This document shows, in pieces, positions 16,501-24,571 of a DNA stretch of 64,000 nt (within the stretch, counting starts at the first letter, position 1; every line of letters starts with the position of its first letter). A program made the translations under genes and the position numbers. A model generated the notes under the pieces. The model had not been told where the DNA came from. It did no database searches and saw nothing but the letters and a program-made list of their open reading frames with translations. The stretch comes from DATEUP01 sp041485285. Its GTDB lineage: Archaea; Thermoplasmatota; DTKX01; DATEUP01. The stretch spans positions 12,776 through 76,775 of the forward strand of contig JBGPJF010000006.1 in the NCBI GenBank assembly GCA_041485285.1, read 5' to 3'.

Positions 16501-18017
16501 ATTTCTCGACCGATTTTTGGTCCGTGATCGACACGCTCCCCGCGTTCCGCCCGGTGGCGGTGGATGGAGCGGTCTTGACGGCTCCGTTTGCGGGCTGGTG
16601 GGAAAAAGGCAGTACGCACACGATCGGAACGGTGAGCCCGCAGCAAGAGGGATCCCAAAGGCACGTGTTCTCGGCTTGGAGCGACAACGGGGCCCGGGTC
16701 CACAACGTGACGACCCAATCGTCCATGAATTTCACCGCGACGTTTGGCATTGAGTTCTTGGTTGGCTTTCTCACGAAACCGACGGACCTCCCGGTGCTCG
16801 TTGATGGAGAACCGGTGGACACCCCCGTGAGCTTTTGGTGGGGCCGCGGCTCAAGGCACAGCCTGGACCTTGAGACCCCCCAGTCGACCGGCGACGTTCG
16901 TTACGTGTTTCTGAAGTGGTCGGACGGGGGAGCTCTTGCGCACTTCTTCAACGCCGACGTCGCAGGCAACCTCACGGCCTCGTTTTTCCGGGAATTCCGG
17001 GTGACCGCCGACACGCAGCCCCCGAACTACGACCTGATCCTTGACGATGTCCCGCAGCGCGGCCCGGTTTCCTTCTGGTGGCGGGAGAACAGCACCCACC
17101 GAATCGGCGCGAGCGCGAGCGACACGCTCGGGCTCGAGCGCCGCGTTTTCAATTCTTGGTCGATTGGAGGACCCCGAACCCAGAATGTCACGGTCGAGGG
17201 CCCTATTGCCCTGATCGGGACTGTGAAGACGGAGTACCGGTGGGCCGTCTCCGCAAATGCCCCGGAACAACAGTTCGTCCTCGATGGCGCGCCTTTCTTG
17301 GCGCCCCGGTCCTTCTGGTTCGAAGAAGGGGCGACCCACGAATTCTCGGTCCCGCCGCCGCAGACCACCGGGAAGACGCGCTATGTCTTTGGATCATGGG
17401 CGGACGGCAACCTGGAAACGGATCGGACCGTCCATGTGACGGGCGCGGGGAACCTCTCGATCGTGTTTGACAAGGAGTTCCAAGTCACGATCGAATCAGA
17501 CCCCCAAGGGCTCTCCCTGATCGTCGATGGATCTCCGGTCAGCACGCCCCAAAATTATTGGTGGAAAGACCAGTCGACGCACGCCCTGGACGTGGTCCCG
17601 GACCAGACGCTCTCGCAGCAGCCTTACCGGTTCGGGGCGTGGTCAGACCGGCAAAGCGCTTCGCACTCGATCCTTGTTCGCGGGCCCCTAAACGTCAGCG
17701 CAGTTTTCGAAGTGGTTCCGGCCGGCGTGACCACGACGACCGCGGGTTTTGACTGGAGTCTCATCCTGGTGCTGGCTTCGGCAGGAGTGATCGGCGCGCT
17801 GGTTGTAACGCGCCGCAGGCGCGGGGCACCCGCGGCGGTTTCTACGGCCGTCGCCCCCGCCCGCGAACCCGCGGAAATGAGTATGGACGTGGCACCCGAT
17901 GACCGCCCCCAAGCCGTGCCCGAACCCGGGGGCGTGCCCTGTCCTCAGTGCGGTTCGTTCATTGCCTCGATGGCGCCCGATTGCCCTGCGTGCGGCCAGG
18001 CACTGGTTTGGGGGTGA
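13563..18017 (+). CDS. SBBP beta-propeller surface protein with Trp-rich repeats, membrane anchor and C-terminal zinc ribbon
   Basis: About 1,484 residues from TTG 13563; GTG 13581 is an alternative and both give the signal segment CVVFLLALIMIVPGAPSS. Residues about 80-280 are the domain that usually precedes SBBP propellers (YFTRNDGQVPNPDVVFYG; YPGVDLAYDFEG). Residues 280-740 are SBBP beta-propeller blades with the typical YSTYLGG and DFPVTPGAY motifs. Residues 740-1395 hold eight copies of a 75-residue repeat (VDG, then SFWW, RYVFxxWSDG). A single helix at about 1396-1416 is followed by basic residues, and the last 30 residues form a CPQC...CPACG zinc ribbon, predicted cytoplasmic. Many N-glycosylation sequons. 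Likely an adhesin or receptor; followed after 74 bp by a related gene. Confidence 0.82.
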   Translation: MIGARGAVPSVSAGTCVVFLLALIMIVPGAPSSNGGPPGLMAILTGGQAGDASHQSPGPVFSPAYQPGRGAEPSERSAQTGYFTRNDGQVPNPDVVFYGQSGDLNFGFGPSSIQVSAAREEGAAGDNVPLFEIQLPGARRVAPRGEEITPFYSNFLLGRDPSGWLTSVPNYRSITYDDVYPGVDLAYDFEGSRAKYTLNVEAGASIDSIRLRYVGVDELALTSTGDLSITTARGAITDSAPVSFEGGDRPLGCRFTLAEPDEVTFACPDRNPDLSAVIDPYVYMTYLGGGGVEVQEYGRTIELDQGGDAYVTGMTDSVGFPATSGAYGTNLFGGYDVLVAKFNANGSSLEYATYVGGTGKDEGIAILAAPNGSVYVVGNTGSSDFPVTGNAANGSYAGGASDAFVFRLSPAGDALEYSTFLGGLGDDGAIGSAFDPTASSPDIIYVQGNAGSADFPVTPGAYDVTYSGGWIDVFVTRLNTSSGEMEYGTFLGGIDGDSGHSVAIGQDGSVYSCVHTWSADFPTTPGAYNRVKPGGADIAVTKMNRSGASLDWSTFVGGRGEEYAYALTVTAAGEPIVVGLTASNNFPVSAGAWQANFGGVSDGFIFKLSADGTQLSYSTYLGGAGDDGAFAVRLDPQEKVFVTGRLASTTFATSPDAVNATYLGNIDAFLAVFDLVNRTLVYGTYVGGQSTDQAWGVAVDGDGAALIAGWTESTDLPATANAFDRSLGGIRDVFVAKIRIPASYNLTFITDPPGLRLNISATIVSANLTWPCLRGEPVDVRAPSPQLSGGATRYVFDRWADGASASRTIECFADRNYTALFKTEFLVNLTASAANATGLADGIGWSTTASFWWANGSRHALNVTSPQAVGQSRYVFQNWSDGLPQNHSITIVGPMSIQLDFALEHRVFFSTVPPGRQISVDGQVLGTPVAFWWPENSSRVLDAPTPQVVGSSRFQFVDWSSGMGRSHSFTVSATATLSANFSTDFWSVIDTLPAFRPVAVDGAVLTAPFAGWWEKGSTHTIGTVSPQQEGSQRHVFSAWSDNGARVHNVTTQSSMNFTATFGIEFLVGFLTKPTDLPVLVDGEPVDTPVSFWWGRGSRHSLDLETPQSTGDVRYVFLKWSDGGALAHFFNADVAGNLTASFFREFRVTADTQPPNYDLILDDVPQRGPVSFWWRENSTHRIGASASDTLGLERRVFNSWSIGGPRTQNVTVEGPIALIGTVKTEYRWAVSANAPEQQFVLDGAPFLAPRSFWFEEGATHEFSVPPPQTTGKTRYVFGSWADGNLETDRTVHVTGAGNLSIVFDKEFQVTIESDPQGLSLIVDGSPVSTPQNYWWKDQSTHALDVVPDQTLSQQPYRFGAWSDRQSASHSILVRGPLNVSAVFEVVPAGVTTTTAGFDWSLILVLASAGVIGALVVTRRRRGAPAAVSTAVAPAREPAEMSMDVAPDDRPQAVPEPGGVPCPQCGSFIASMAPDCPACGQALVWG
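15785..17735 (+). repeat. Eight tandem 75-residue Trp-rich extracellular repeats
   Basis: Protein-level tandem repeat within the first SBBP gene. Each unit has a beta strand with a VDG turn, a FWW or YWW block, a histidine-containing strand, PQ plus a short loop, R-Y-V-F, W-S/A-D-G and an A/T-x-F strand. Related units occur four times in the following gene (about 20350-21290). The pattern resembles the InlB B-repeat/PEGA class of stalk domains but I cannot assign it to a named family. Confidence 0.75.
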
Positions 18018-18091
18018 GGGAGTGGGGCATCAACGCCCGTTCCACCGCAAAGCGCATTGCCTCGCGCCCCTAGGACGATGGGAAAGCCGAG

Positions 18092-21000
18092 GTGGTTCGA
18101 ATTAAGTTCCCTCGCACTGCCGCATCCCAACATGGCCAGACGCCGGCGTCATCGCTTCGATTGATCGCGCTTGCGGTCGTGCACATCCTGCTCTTGGCGC
18201 CCACCAGCCTGATGGCTGCCCACGGGTCGGAGGAGATCCCCAATGACACCGATCTCGAGGGCGAGCCCGAAGGGGCCGCCGACTTCGTCGATCAGCGCGC
18301 GGCGTCGGTCGACGATGATGGGCTCCCCGAGCCTCGTTCCGAACGGGGCGCCTCCCGCGCAATTCCTTCCCGCTCCCCCTCGTTCGTCGCGAACCGAGGA
18401 CAGCTCGATGCCCCGGGCGTCCTGTTCTATGCCTCATCCGGCCCGCTGCGCGTTGGGCTCACCCCTTCAGCGGTGCTTTACGATGTTCACGGCTCCGAAG
18501 GCGAGGTCGGCGGTGCCCTCGTCCGCGTCGATTTCCAGGACGCCCTCCCAATCACGCCTTCGGGGGAGGGCGAACGGGCTGTCAGAAGTCACTTCTTCAC
18601 CGGGCCGGGCCCGTCCGAAGCCTGGACGGACGTCCCGAGCTACGACCGCGTCACCTACAGCGGCCTTTGGAACGGAATCACGCTCACGTATGAACTAAGG
18701 GAAACCGGTCCCAAATACACGTTCACCGTCGAGCCTGGCGCCGACGAGGCCCGGATCGCACTCAGGTATTCGGGGGTCAGCCGCCTCTCCATTGAAAAGG
18801 ACGGTCGCCTCGTCGCGCAAACAGCGGTGGGGCCCCTCGAGGAGGACGCTCCTTCGGCCTGGACAGACGACGGAACCGCTGTCGAATGCGCATTCACCCT
18901 TCAAGGCCAAACGACGGTTGGCTTTCGATGCCTGGGCCGGGACGCCTCGGAGCGCTTGACGATCGACCCGCTCGTTTATGCAGCCCTCCTTGGAGGCGAG
19001 GGAAACGATTCCACCTTCGACATGACGATCGACGCGCAGGGCAACGCGTATGCGGTCGGAAACACATCCTCGCGCGACTTCCCAACCACAATAGGCCCCT
19101 ACGGCTCGCCAAACAAGGGCGGGACGGTCGACGCGTTTGTAGCCAAGCTCAGCCCTGATGGGTCAGCACTCGTCTACGCAGCGTACATCGGCGGCTCCGA
19201 CACGGATACGGCGTACGCCGTCCGCACCGATGCGCAAGGGCGCGCGGTCGTCGTGGGCCGTACCGACTCCGCTGACTTCCCCGTGACATCGGGGGCCTAC
19301 CAGGTTACAAAGGGAGCCGCGGGAACGGGCCTTGCCGGCGAGGACTGCTTTGTGACGCGCCTCTCGCCCGATGGGGCGTCGCTTGAAATGTCAACATTCC
19401 TCGGCGGCGGTAACCAGGACTTTTGTACCGCGGTTTCTCTCGATGAAATGGGAGACATTTACGTCACGGGCCTCACGTGGGGGAATTTCACGACGACAAC
19501 CGGCGCGTATCGCGAGACCGCCGCCGGGGGGCGCGAAGTCTTCGTAGTGAAGATGGCCTCGTCCGGCGCCTCCATCCTGTTCTCAACCTTCTTGGGGGGG
19601 CCCGGCCACGACGCTGGAAACGCCATTGTCGTGGATTCGAACCACGACGTGTACGTGTCGGGCGAGGCGAAGCGCGGCTTCCCCGTAACGTTGGGAGCCT
19701 ACCAAATGCGATTTGGAGGCGGCAACGATGGCTTTGTTGCGAAATTGGATTCGGCCGGTGCGAACCTGCTTTACAGCACTTTCCTTGGTGGGTCTTCGGA
19801 CGAGTATGCGACCGGCCTCGCCGTAGATGCATCAGGGAACGGGTTCGTAACGGGGTGGACCTGGTCGGACGATTTTCCAACGACCGCAGGAGCGTTTCAG
19901 ACGGCGTATTCGGGCGGGACCTCCGATGGTTGGCTCGTGAAAGTCGACCCCGCGGGCGCTTCATTGCAATACTCGACCTACATCGGCGGGAGCGGCGGCG
20001 AGTGGGCGAACGAGGTCGCGCTTGATGCGAGCGGGGCGGCATGGGTTGCGGGGAACACCAACGCTGGCGACCTCTACACCACGGCCGACGCCGTGGCGTC
20101 TAACTACGGCGGTGGTGGGGCGGATGGGATGCTCATTGAGATTTCTTCAAACGGGAGTAGCTCGCCTTACTCCTCGTATGTTGGCGGCGCAGCCTCCGAC
20201 GAGTTGGCAAGCGTGGCAGTTGGGGCCGACGGAAAGATCTTTGCGGCCGGAACCTCGAAGTCCTCGGATCTGCCTATTACAGACCACGCGATCGATTCGA
20301 CGCCGGGGGGCGCCCAAGATGTATTCGCCATCGCGATCGACTTCCGGCCCCGCGTCAACATTACGCTGACCACGGTGCCCGCCGGCCTCGAGGTTGCCTT
20401 CGATGGCCAGGCGCGGGCTGGCCCGGCCACCTTCGCATGTGCGGCGGGGTCCAGCGCCACGATCAGTGCCTCGCCTATTGCGCCGCGCGGGGACGCCCGG
20501 CTTGCGTTTGACAACTGGTCCGATGCCGGTGCCGCGGCGCATCAAATCCGCTGCAACGGCGACCGGACCTTTACGGCGCGCGCCCACCAGGAATTCCAAG
20601 CGCTGTTCAGAACCAGCCCCACTGAGTTCGAGGTAACGGTGGATGGAACCGCCGTCCGGGCCCCGGCCGAATTGTGGTGGCCGGAGGGGTCGGTGCACAC
20701 GCTGGACGTGCAAACACCGCAACCCTTCGACCCCGACGTCCGATTTGTGTGGCGAGCTTGGAGTGACGGGGGGCCCATCAATCAGACGATAGTCGCGTTG
20801 AGGCCGGTGACCTTTCAAGCGGAGTTTCAACGGCAGTACCGGCTCACGACGACGGGGGTCACCGGGAACCCCCCGTGCGAAGCGGCGGAATGTTGGTTCA
20901 ACGAGGGTGCCGAAGTAACTCTTTCAGTTCCAGCCGTCGAACCGATCGGCGACGGCGCGCGCAGGTCATTCAGGGGGTGGACCGGCGACCTACGATCGGA

Positions 21001-22894
21001 GCAGCTCGACGTCTCCGTCAGGATGGACGGCCCGAAAAACGTAGTCGCCGAATGGCGTACGCAGTACTACCTTACCGTCGTCTCCCCTTACGCCACGCCC
21101 ACGGGCTCGGGGTGGTATGACGAGGGGGCCATTGCCGAGTTCTCCGTTGACGCTGACCTGGTCGTCACCAATGGGTCGCGCTTCCAATTCTCCGGGTGGA
21201 GCGGGGACTTCTACCCCGCGGCGCACCCGGGCTCTACGAAAATGGACGGCCCCAAGCGGGTGGTGGCCGTGTGGGTTGCCGGAGCGTCAGTTCAGCCGTG
21301 GCTGCCCGACGGCGCCGCCCAAGCGTTCGTGGTCGTCGGCTTCGTGGCCGTGGGCATGGCAATTAGCCTCTCGTCGCGGTCGAAGTGGGCCTTCGCAACT
21401 CTCCTCTTCGTGCCGCTCTTCTTGCGCTTGAAAAAGGACGAGCTCAAACAGCAGTTTCAGCGCGGGAGGATTCTGCAATTCGTCGAAGACCACCCGGGCG
21501 CCTCGTACTCGGAGATCCGCCGACGGCTGGCGTTGGCCAACGGTTCCTGCGCGTACCACCTCGGCGTCCTTGAGAAGGCGGGAGAGATCAAGCGGATGGC
21601 CAGCGGAGCTTCCGTCCGCTTCTTCTCGGCGGCCTACAAGGTGGACGCCGAGTCGCTCCCTTCAATGACCCTCTTCCAGCGTCAACTCCTTGCGGTGGTG
21701 GTCGACCTCCCGCCTAGCACCGCCGGAGCAATCACAGCCGCGCTCCGGGCAGGATCCCCTGAAGTTACCGAGGACCAGGTCAATTACCACCTGCGCGTCC
21801 TTGTGCGCGAAAAAGAGCTCATCCAATCGCGCCGGGATTCGGGCCGACGGGTGTTCTTCGTCGAGGGAGAGACTCGAGGATACATTGCGCGGCGTCTTGG
21901 GGAAGAACAGATTGCCGACGCTTTCCTCAGCCAACAACTGCATGCGACGGCTGAAGCCTTGAGTCCCCAGCCCGCCGCCAACTTGGCGGGCGGCATCGCG
22001 GGAGACGTGATGCGATCGCCCCCGATGCGACCAGCGCCGGCCGCGAAGGGGCCGGTTGAGATTCTCTCAGCCGTTGATTTCGTCTCGGGATACGTTCGAC
22101 TCAAAGTGGCGATTCACAATTGGACAACGGCCCCCACAACGGAGCTAAAATTCGAGCTTGACTTCGACCACGAGGCGCTTAGGCTGGAGCGCACCCATCC
22201 CGCGTTCCCCGTGGCCGACGGCCGGTACCAGGTCGGTTCGTTGGCGGCCCGCGCGAGGAAAGTGCTCGAGTTCTACTTTGACCCGAAAACCTGCGCGAAG
22301 ACCCACCTCGATGGGAGCCTGAAGCTCCGCAATTCAAACGGGCGGCTTGATGTGCTCAAGATGGCCCCGCGGGTGGCCGTTGTTTGGTGCCCCGAACTTG
22401 AAGTTTCAGAGCCTTGTGACGCGGCAACGCTCAAGGCCATCGTCGGGCGAACCTCGCCTGACCCAGCGCGGCGGGTCATTCGTTATTCACTGAACTTAGG
22501 GCGCGGCGACTGGCACCGAATCGGATGTCAAGCGGCCGTCGCGTTTCGAATGGATGTCGCGTGCGAATACCGCGGACGGGACGGACTCAGTGTCGAGAGC
22601 TGGTTCTTTGGCCGCCCAAAGGGCACGCCGAGTGCTATCGTGCTCTGCGTTTCGACGGGCTTCGAGCCCGGGACCTTGGACCTTTTTGCAACGGCCGACA
22701 GCGCGCCTCTCCTCGCCGGCTTCCTCGCCGAGTATCGCGAGCGGCTAGCCAAGGAGGTCGCGGTAGTCGATGTTTCAGGCGTCCTCGAATCATCCAAGGA
22801 TCCGATTATCCTCTCGGCGGGGCGCCACCCGCAGTGGCTCCTCTTCGACGAGACAGCCCGCGAGAGCGGGACTCTGCGGTCGGGGGGAGTTTGA
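18092..22894 (+). CDS. SBBP beta-propeller receptor with winged-helix domains and shared C-terminal domain
   Basis: 1,600 residues from GTG 18092, with signal peptide (LIALAVVHILLLAPTSLMA). Residues 100-290 and 290-750 match the pre-propeller and SBBP propeller of the previous gene; about 750-1066 hold four Trp-rich repeats. Two hydrophobic segments (about 1075-1092 and 1097-1112) are followed by winged-helix domain 1 (ILQFVEDHPGASYSEIRRRL, CAYHLGVLEKAGEI) and winged-helix domain 2 (NYHLRVLVREKELI). Residues 1318-1590 form a domain (FVSGYVRLKVAIHN; LEFYFDPKTCAKTHLDG) also found at the end of the giant protein at 26756-37909. It reads as a membrane-tethered transcription factor with a sensory ectodomain. 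Its stop overlaps the next start (TGATG). Confidence 0.82.
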   Translation: MVRIKFPRTAASQHGQTPASSLRLIALAVVHILLLAPTSLMAAHGSEEIPNDTDLEGEPEGAADFVDQRAASVDDDGLPEPRSERGASRAIPSRSPSFVANRGQLDAPGVLFYASSGPLRVGLTPSAVLYDVHGSEGEVGGALVRVDFQDALPITPSGEGERAVRSHFFTGPGPSEAWTDVPSYDRVTYSGLWNGITLTYELRETGPKYTFTVEPGADEARIALRYSGVSRLSIEKDGRLVAQTAVGPLEEDAPSAWTDDGTAVECAFTLQGQTTVGFRCLGRDASERLTIDPLVYAALLGGEGNDSTFDMTIDAQGNAYAVGNTSSRDFPTTIGPYGSPNKGGTVDAFVAKLSPDGSALVYAAYIGGSDTDTAYAVRTDAQGRAVVVGRTDSADFPVTSGAYQVTKGAAGTGLAGEDCFVTRLSPDGASLEMSTFLGGGNQDFCTAVSLDEMGDIYVTGLTWGNFTTTTGAYRETAAGGREVFVVKMASSGASILFSTFLGGPGHDAGNAIVVDSNHDVYVSGEAKRGFPVTLGAYQMRFGGGNDGFVAKLDSAGANLLYSTFLGGSSDEYATGLAVDASGNGFVTGWTWSDDFPTTAGAFQTAYSGGTSDGWLVKVDPAGASLQYSTYIGGSGGEWANEVALDASGAAWVAGNTNAGDLYTTADAVASNYGGGGADGMLIEISSNGSSSPYSSYVGGAASDELASVAVGADGKIFAAGTSKSSDLPITDHAIDSTPGGAQDVFAIAIDFRPRVNITLTTVPAGLEVAFDGQARAGPATFACAAGSSATISASPIAPRGDARLAFDNWSDAGAAAHQIRCNGDRTFTARAHQEFQALFRTSPTEFEVTVDGTAVRAPAELWWPEGSVHTLDVQTPQPFDPDVRFVWRAWSDGGPINQTIVALRPVTFQAEFQRQYRLTTTGVTGNPPCEAAECWFNEGAEVTLSVPAVEPIGDGARRSFRGWTGDLRSEQLDVSVRMDGPKNVVAEWRTQYYLTVVSPYATPTGSGWYDEGAIAEFSVDADLVVTNGSRFQFSGWSGDFYPAAHPGSTKMDGPKRVVAVWVAGASVQPWLPDGAAQAFVVVGFVAVGMAISLSSRSKWAFATLLFVPLFLRLKKDELKQQFQRGRILQFVEDHPGASYSEIRRRLALANGSCAYHLGVLEKAGEIKRMASGASVRFFSAAYKVDAESLPSMTLFQRQLLAVVVDLPPSTAGAITAALRAGSPEVTEDQVNYHLRVLVREKELIQSRRDSGRRVFFVEGETRGYIARRLGEEQIADAFLSQQLHATAEALSPQPAANLAGGIAGDVMRSPPMRPAPAAKGPVEILSAVDFVSGYVRLKVAIHNWTTAPTTELKFELDFDHEALRLERTHPAFPVADGRYQVGSLAARARKVLEFYFDPKTCAKTHLDGSLKLRNSNGRLDVLKMAPRVAVVWCPELEVSEPCDAATLKAIVGRTSPDPARRVIRYSLNLGRGDWHRIGCQAAVAFRMDVACEYRGRDGLSVESWFFGRPKGTPSAIVLCVSTGFEPGTLDLFATADSAPLLAGFLAEYRERLAKEVAVVDVSGVLESSKDPIILSAGRHPQWLLFDETARESGTLRSGGV

Positions 22895-23643
22895 TGGACA
22901 GACCGAGGACGAGGAGTGGAAAACAAAACGACACGCCGCAGCCGATGAACCCGGCGACAACGCGCGGGTGGAATGGACCCCGGCGCAGGGCACGCATCGT
23001 GCACGGATCGAGTGTCTCGGCCATGGCCGCGGTCGCTCTGGCGTTGATGCTTGGATCTTCAACCCCCGTGTCCGCCTATACAACCAGCGCCGCGGGGTTT
23101 GCAAATGGTCAGGACCTGGCGCTCGTCGCCTTCCTCCCAGGCGTTACCGACCTTCTCGGGGCGTCGCTGCGCATTCCCACGAATGCAACGGTACAGAGCG
23201 GTCGCATGGAAATTGCGGGGCGGCCCGGCCTCTGGAATTCCTCGGCGGAAGAGACCACTACGGCCGATTTCACTTCCGACACTCGCTCCGACGGCGTTGT
23301 TGCATCCGGCTATCCCTTTGCCAGCGGCAACGCCTCGGGCACCCACCCGGAAGACTTCTTCTTGGACCTCGAGGCCGATTCTTCGGGATGGACGGCTTAC
23401 GTCATCGACCGCCGGCCGTTGGTTACCGCGGAGGAAGCGACCACAACGGGGGTCGACTCCATCGTCAATGGGAAAGTCGCCACGCTGATCGTCTCCGAGG
23501 ATGTCCTGGGCGACCCATCGACCTTCACATTTTGGATTGGGACCCTGGTTTTGAAAAGCGCCCATCTTGGAGGCCCGGGATGGACCATCCTCGACTTCTG
23601 CGGCTCCCCCCCGGCGCTTGGCCGCCCGCATAGGCTTTGTTGA
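22894..23643 (+). CDS. Secreted protein, chimeric second copy
   Basis: 249 residues from ATG 22894, translationally coupled to the receptor gene (TGATG overlap). A signal-like segment (MAAVALALMLGSSTPVSA) is preceded by a basic stretch. The first half (ALVAFLPGVTDLLGASLRIP, TNATVQSGRMEIAG) is of a type seen at the start of archaeal surface proteins and is unrelated to copy 1. The second half, from about 23303, is the duplicated C-terminal region of the gene at 12204-12842. One C fewer in the C run (23606-23612) shifts the last codons, so the end reads PALGRPHRLC. It therefore looks like a fusion formed by recombination, possibly on the way to decay. Confidence 0.65.
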   Translation: MDRPRTRSGKQNDTPQPMNPATTRGWNGPRRRARIVHGSSVSAMAAVALALMLGSSTPVSAYTTSAAGFANGQDLALVAFLPGVTDLLGASLRIPTNATVQSGRMEIAGRPGLWNSSAEETTTADFTSDTRSDGVVASGYPFASGNASGTHPEDFFLDLEADSSGWTAYVIDRRPLVTAEEATTTGVDSIVNGKVATLIVSEDVLGDPSTFTFWIGTLVLKSAHLGGPGWTILDFCGSPPALGRPHRLC

Positions 23644-23803
23644 CGCTCAATGGAGGCAAGAAAATGGCTCGAAACCCCAACAAACCACGACTGTTTGTGC
23701 CCGAAGCGTTCGCGATCGCCGCATTCTCTCTCCTCGCGGCAGCGGTCGTCCCCGGACCCGCTTCGGCGGCGCAGACCTTCACGTGCGAGCTATCCTGCGG
23801 ACG
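23303..23803 (+). repeat. Segmental direct repeat, copy 2
   Basis: Same-orientation copy of 12505-13012. The 5' junction lies inside the coding region of the gene at 22894-23643 and the 3' junction follows the codons for CELSC, just upstream of the small GTPase. Together the copies bracket about 10.3 kb holding the two SBBP receptors. Confidence 0.9.
23664..23803 (+). pseudogene. Truncated copy of the small secreted gene at 12873
   Basis: ATG 23664 with the same Shine-Dalgarno and an almost identical 45-residue signal region (RLFVPEAFAIAAFSLLAAAV), but similarity ends at 23803. The open frame drifts into unrelated sequence and runs into the GTPase gene out of frame. It is best read as a decapitated remnant left by the segmental duplication; its promoter or ribosome site could still influence the GTPase gene. 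Confidence 0.75.
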
Positions 23804-23871
23804 GCCCCCTCCGCCATGGCCGACCATCGGCCGAAACCCCTATGTAGGATCGAGCCGAGATCAAGCGTCCC

Positions 23872-24486
23872 GTGGCCACTCTCGAGGTCGAGAAAAAGAT
23901 CCTGCTTCTCGGGGAGCCTGCCGTCGGCAAGACTTCCCTCGTGCGCCGGTTCGTCATCGATGTGTTCTCCGACCGCTACATCATCACCATCGGTACGAAG
24001 ACGTCGAGAAAGGTCATGGATTTTGATTTCCCGGAGCATTCGCTCCATGTGAAGCTGCAGCTCTACATCTGGGACGTTTTCGGCCAACAGGGGATGCCGA
24101 GGGCGTACACCATCTACTTCAAGGGTGCCGAGGCCGCAATCCTCGCGTTCGACCAGACCCGCCCCATGACTTTCGCCGCGTTGGATCGATGGGCGGCGAC
24201 CTTGAACTCCATCTGTGGCAATATCCCCGGCGTCATGGCGTGCAATAAAGCCGACCTCGACCGGGACGCCTCGATTACCGACGATGACATCGCCCAAAAA
24301 GCCGCGGCCCTCCACATGGTGAACGTCCCCACCTCCGCGAAGACGGGGGAGAACGTCGAGGAGGCGTTCCAGACCGTCGGCTCCCTCCTCTGCGCGCCCA
24401 TGGTCGGCAAGTACGCGAGGGGCGAACTCTACTCGCAGAAGCCGGGCGGTAAGCAGGGTGCATCCCGCTGGAAGCCGATCACGTGA
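23872..24486 (+). CDS. Ras/Rab-like small GTPase
   Basis: 204 residues from GTG 23872. All nucleotide-binding motifs are present: G1 GEPAVGKT (14-21), a switch I region with a conserved Thr (IITIGTKTSRKV), G3 WDVFGQQ (DxxG, with Gln near the catalytic position), G4 CNKADL and G5 TSAKTGENVEEAF. The C-terminal 20 residues are basic and Gly-rich with no prenylation cysteine. Length and motif order are those of eukaryote-like Ras-superfamily GTPases found in Thermoplasmatota and other Archaea. It lies between the winged-helix receptor and a giant receptor whose tail has a possible longin/roadblock-like domain, the usual partner fold of such GTPases. A role in surface-receptor signalling or surface organisation is inference. 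Confidence 0.88.
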   Translation: MATLEVEKKILLLGEPAVGKTSLVRRFVIDVFSDRYIITIGTKTSRKVMDFDFPEHSLHVKLQLYIWDVFGQQGMPRAYTIYFKGAEAAILAFDQTRPMTFAALDRWAATLNSICGNIPGVMACNKADLDRDASITDDDIAQKAAALHMVNVPTSAKTGENVEEAFQTVGSLLCAPMVGKYARGELYSQKPGGKQGASRWKPIT

Positions 24487-24527
24487 GGCGGGCCGCGGCC
24501 GCGAGATTATCCCGGCGCGCGCGATTC

Positions 24528-24537
24528 AAACTAAATA
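24528..24537 (+). promoter_or_regulatory. TATA element for the polytopic membrane protein gene
   Basis: AAACTAAATA, a good archaeal TATA sequence in a GC-rich gap, about 35-40 bases upstream of the proposed start codons (24572 or 24578). Predicted transcription start near 24560, giving a very short leader. Confidence 0.45.
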
Positions 24538-24571
24538 GGTCGACCTACCGTTTTTCCCCTCCCGGGGGACT

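Noticed and set aside
12505..23803. Flanking direct repeats as ends of a transposon
   Set aside because: No transposase or integrase inside, no inverted ends and no target-site duplication seen; the repeats contain gene parts, so segmental duplication is simpler.
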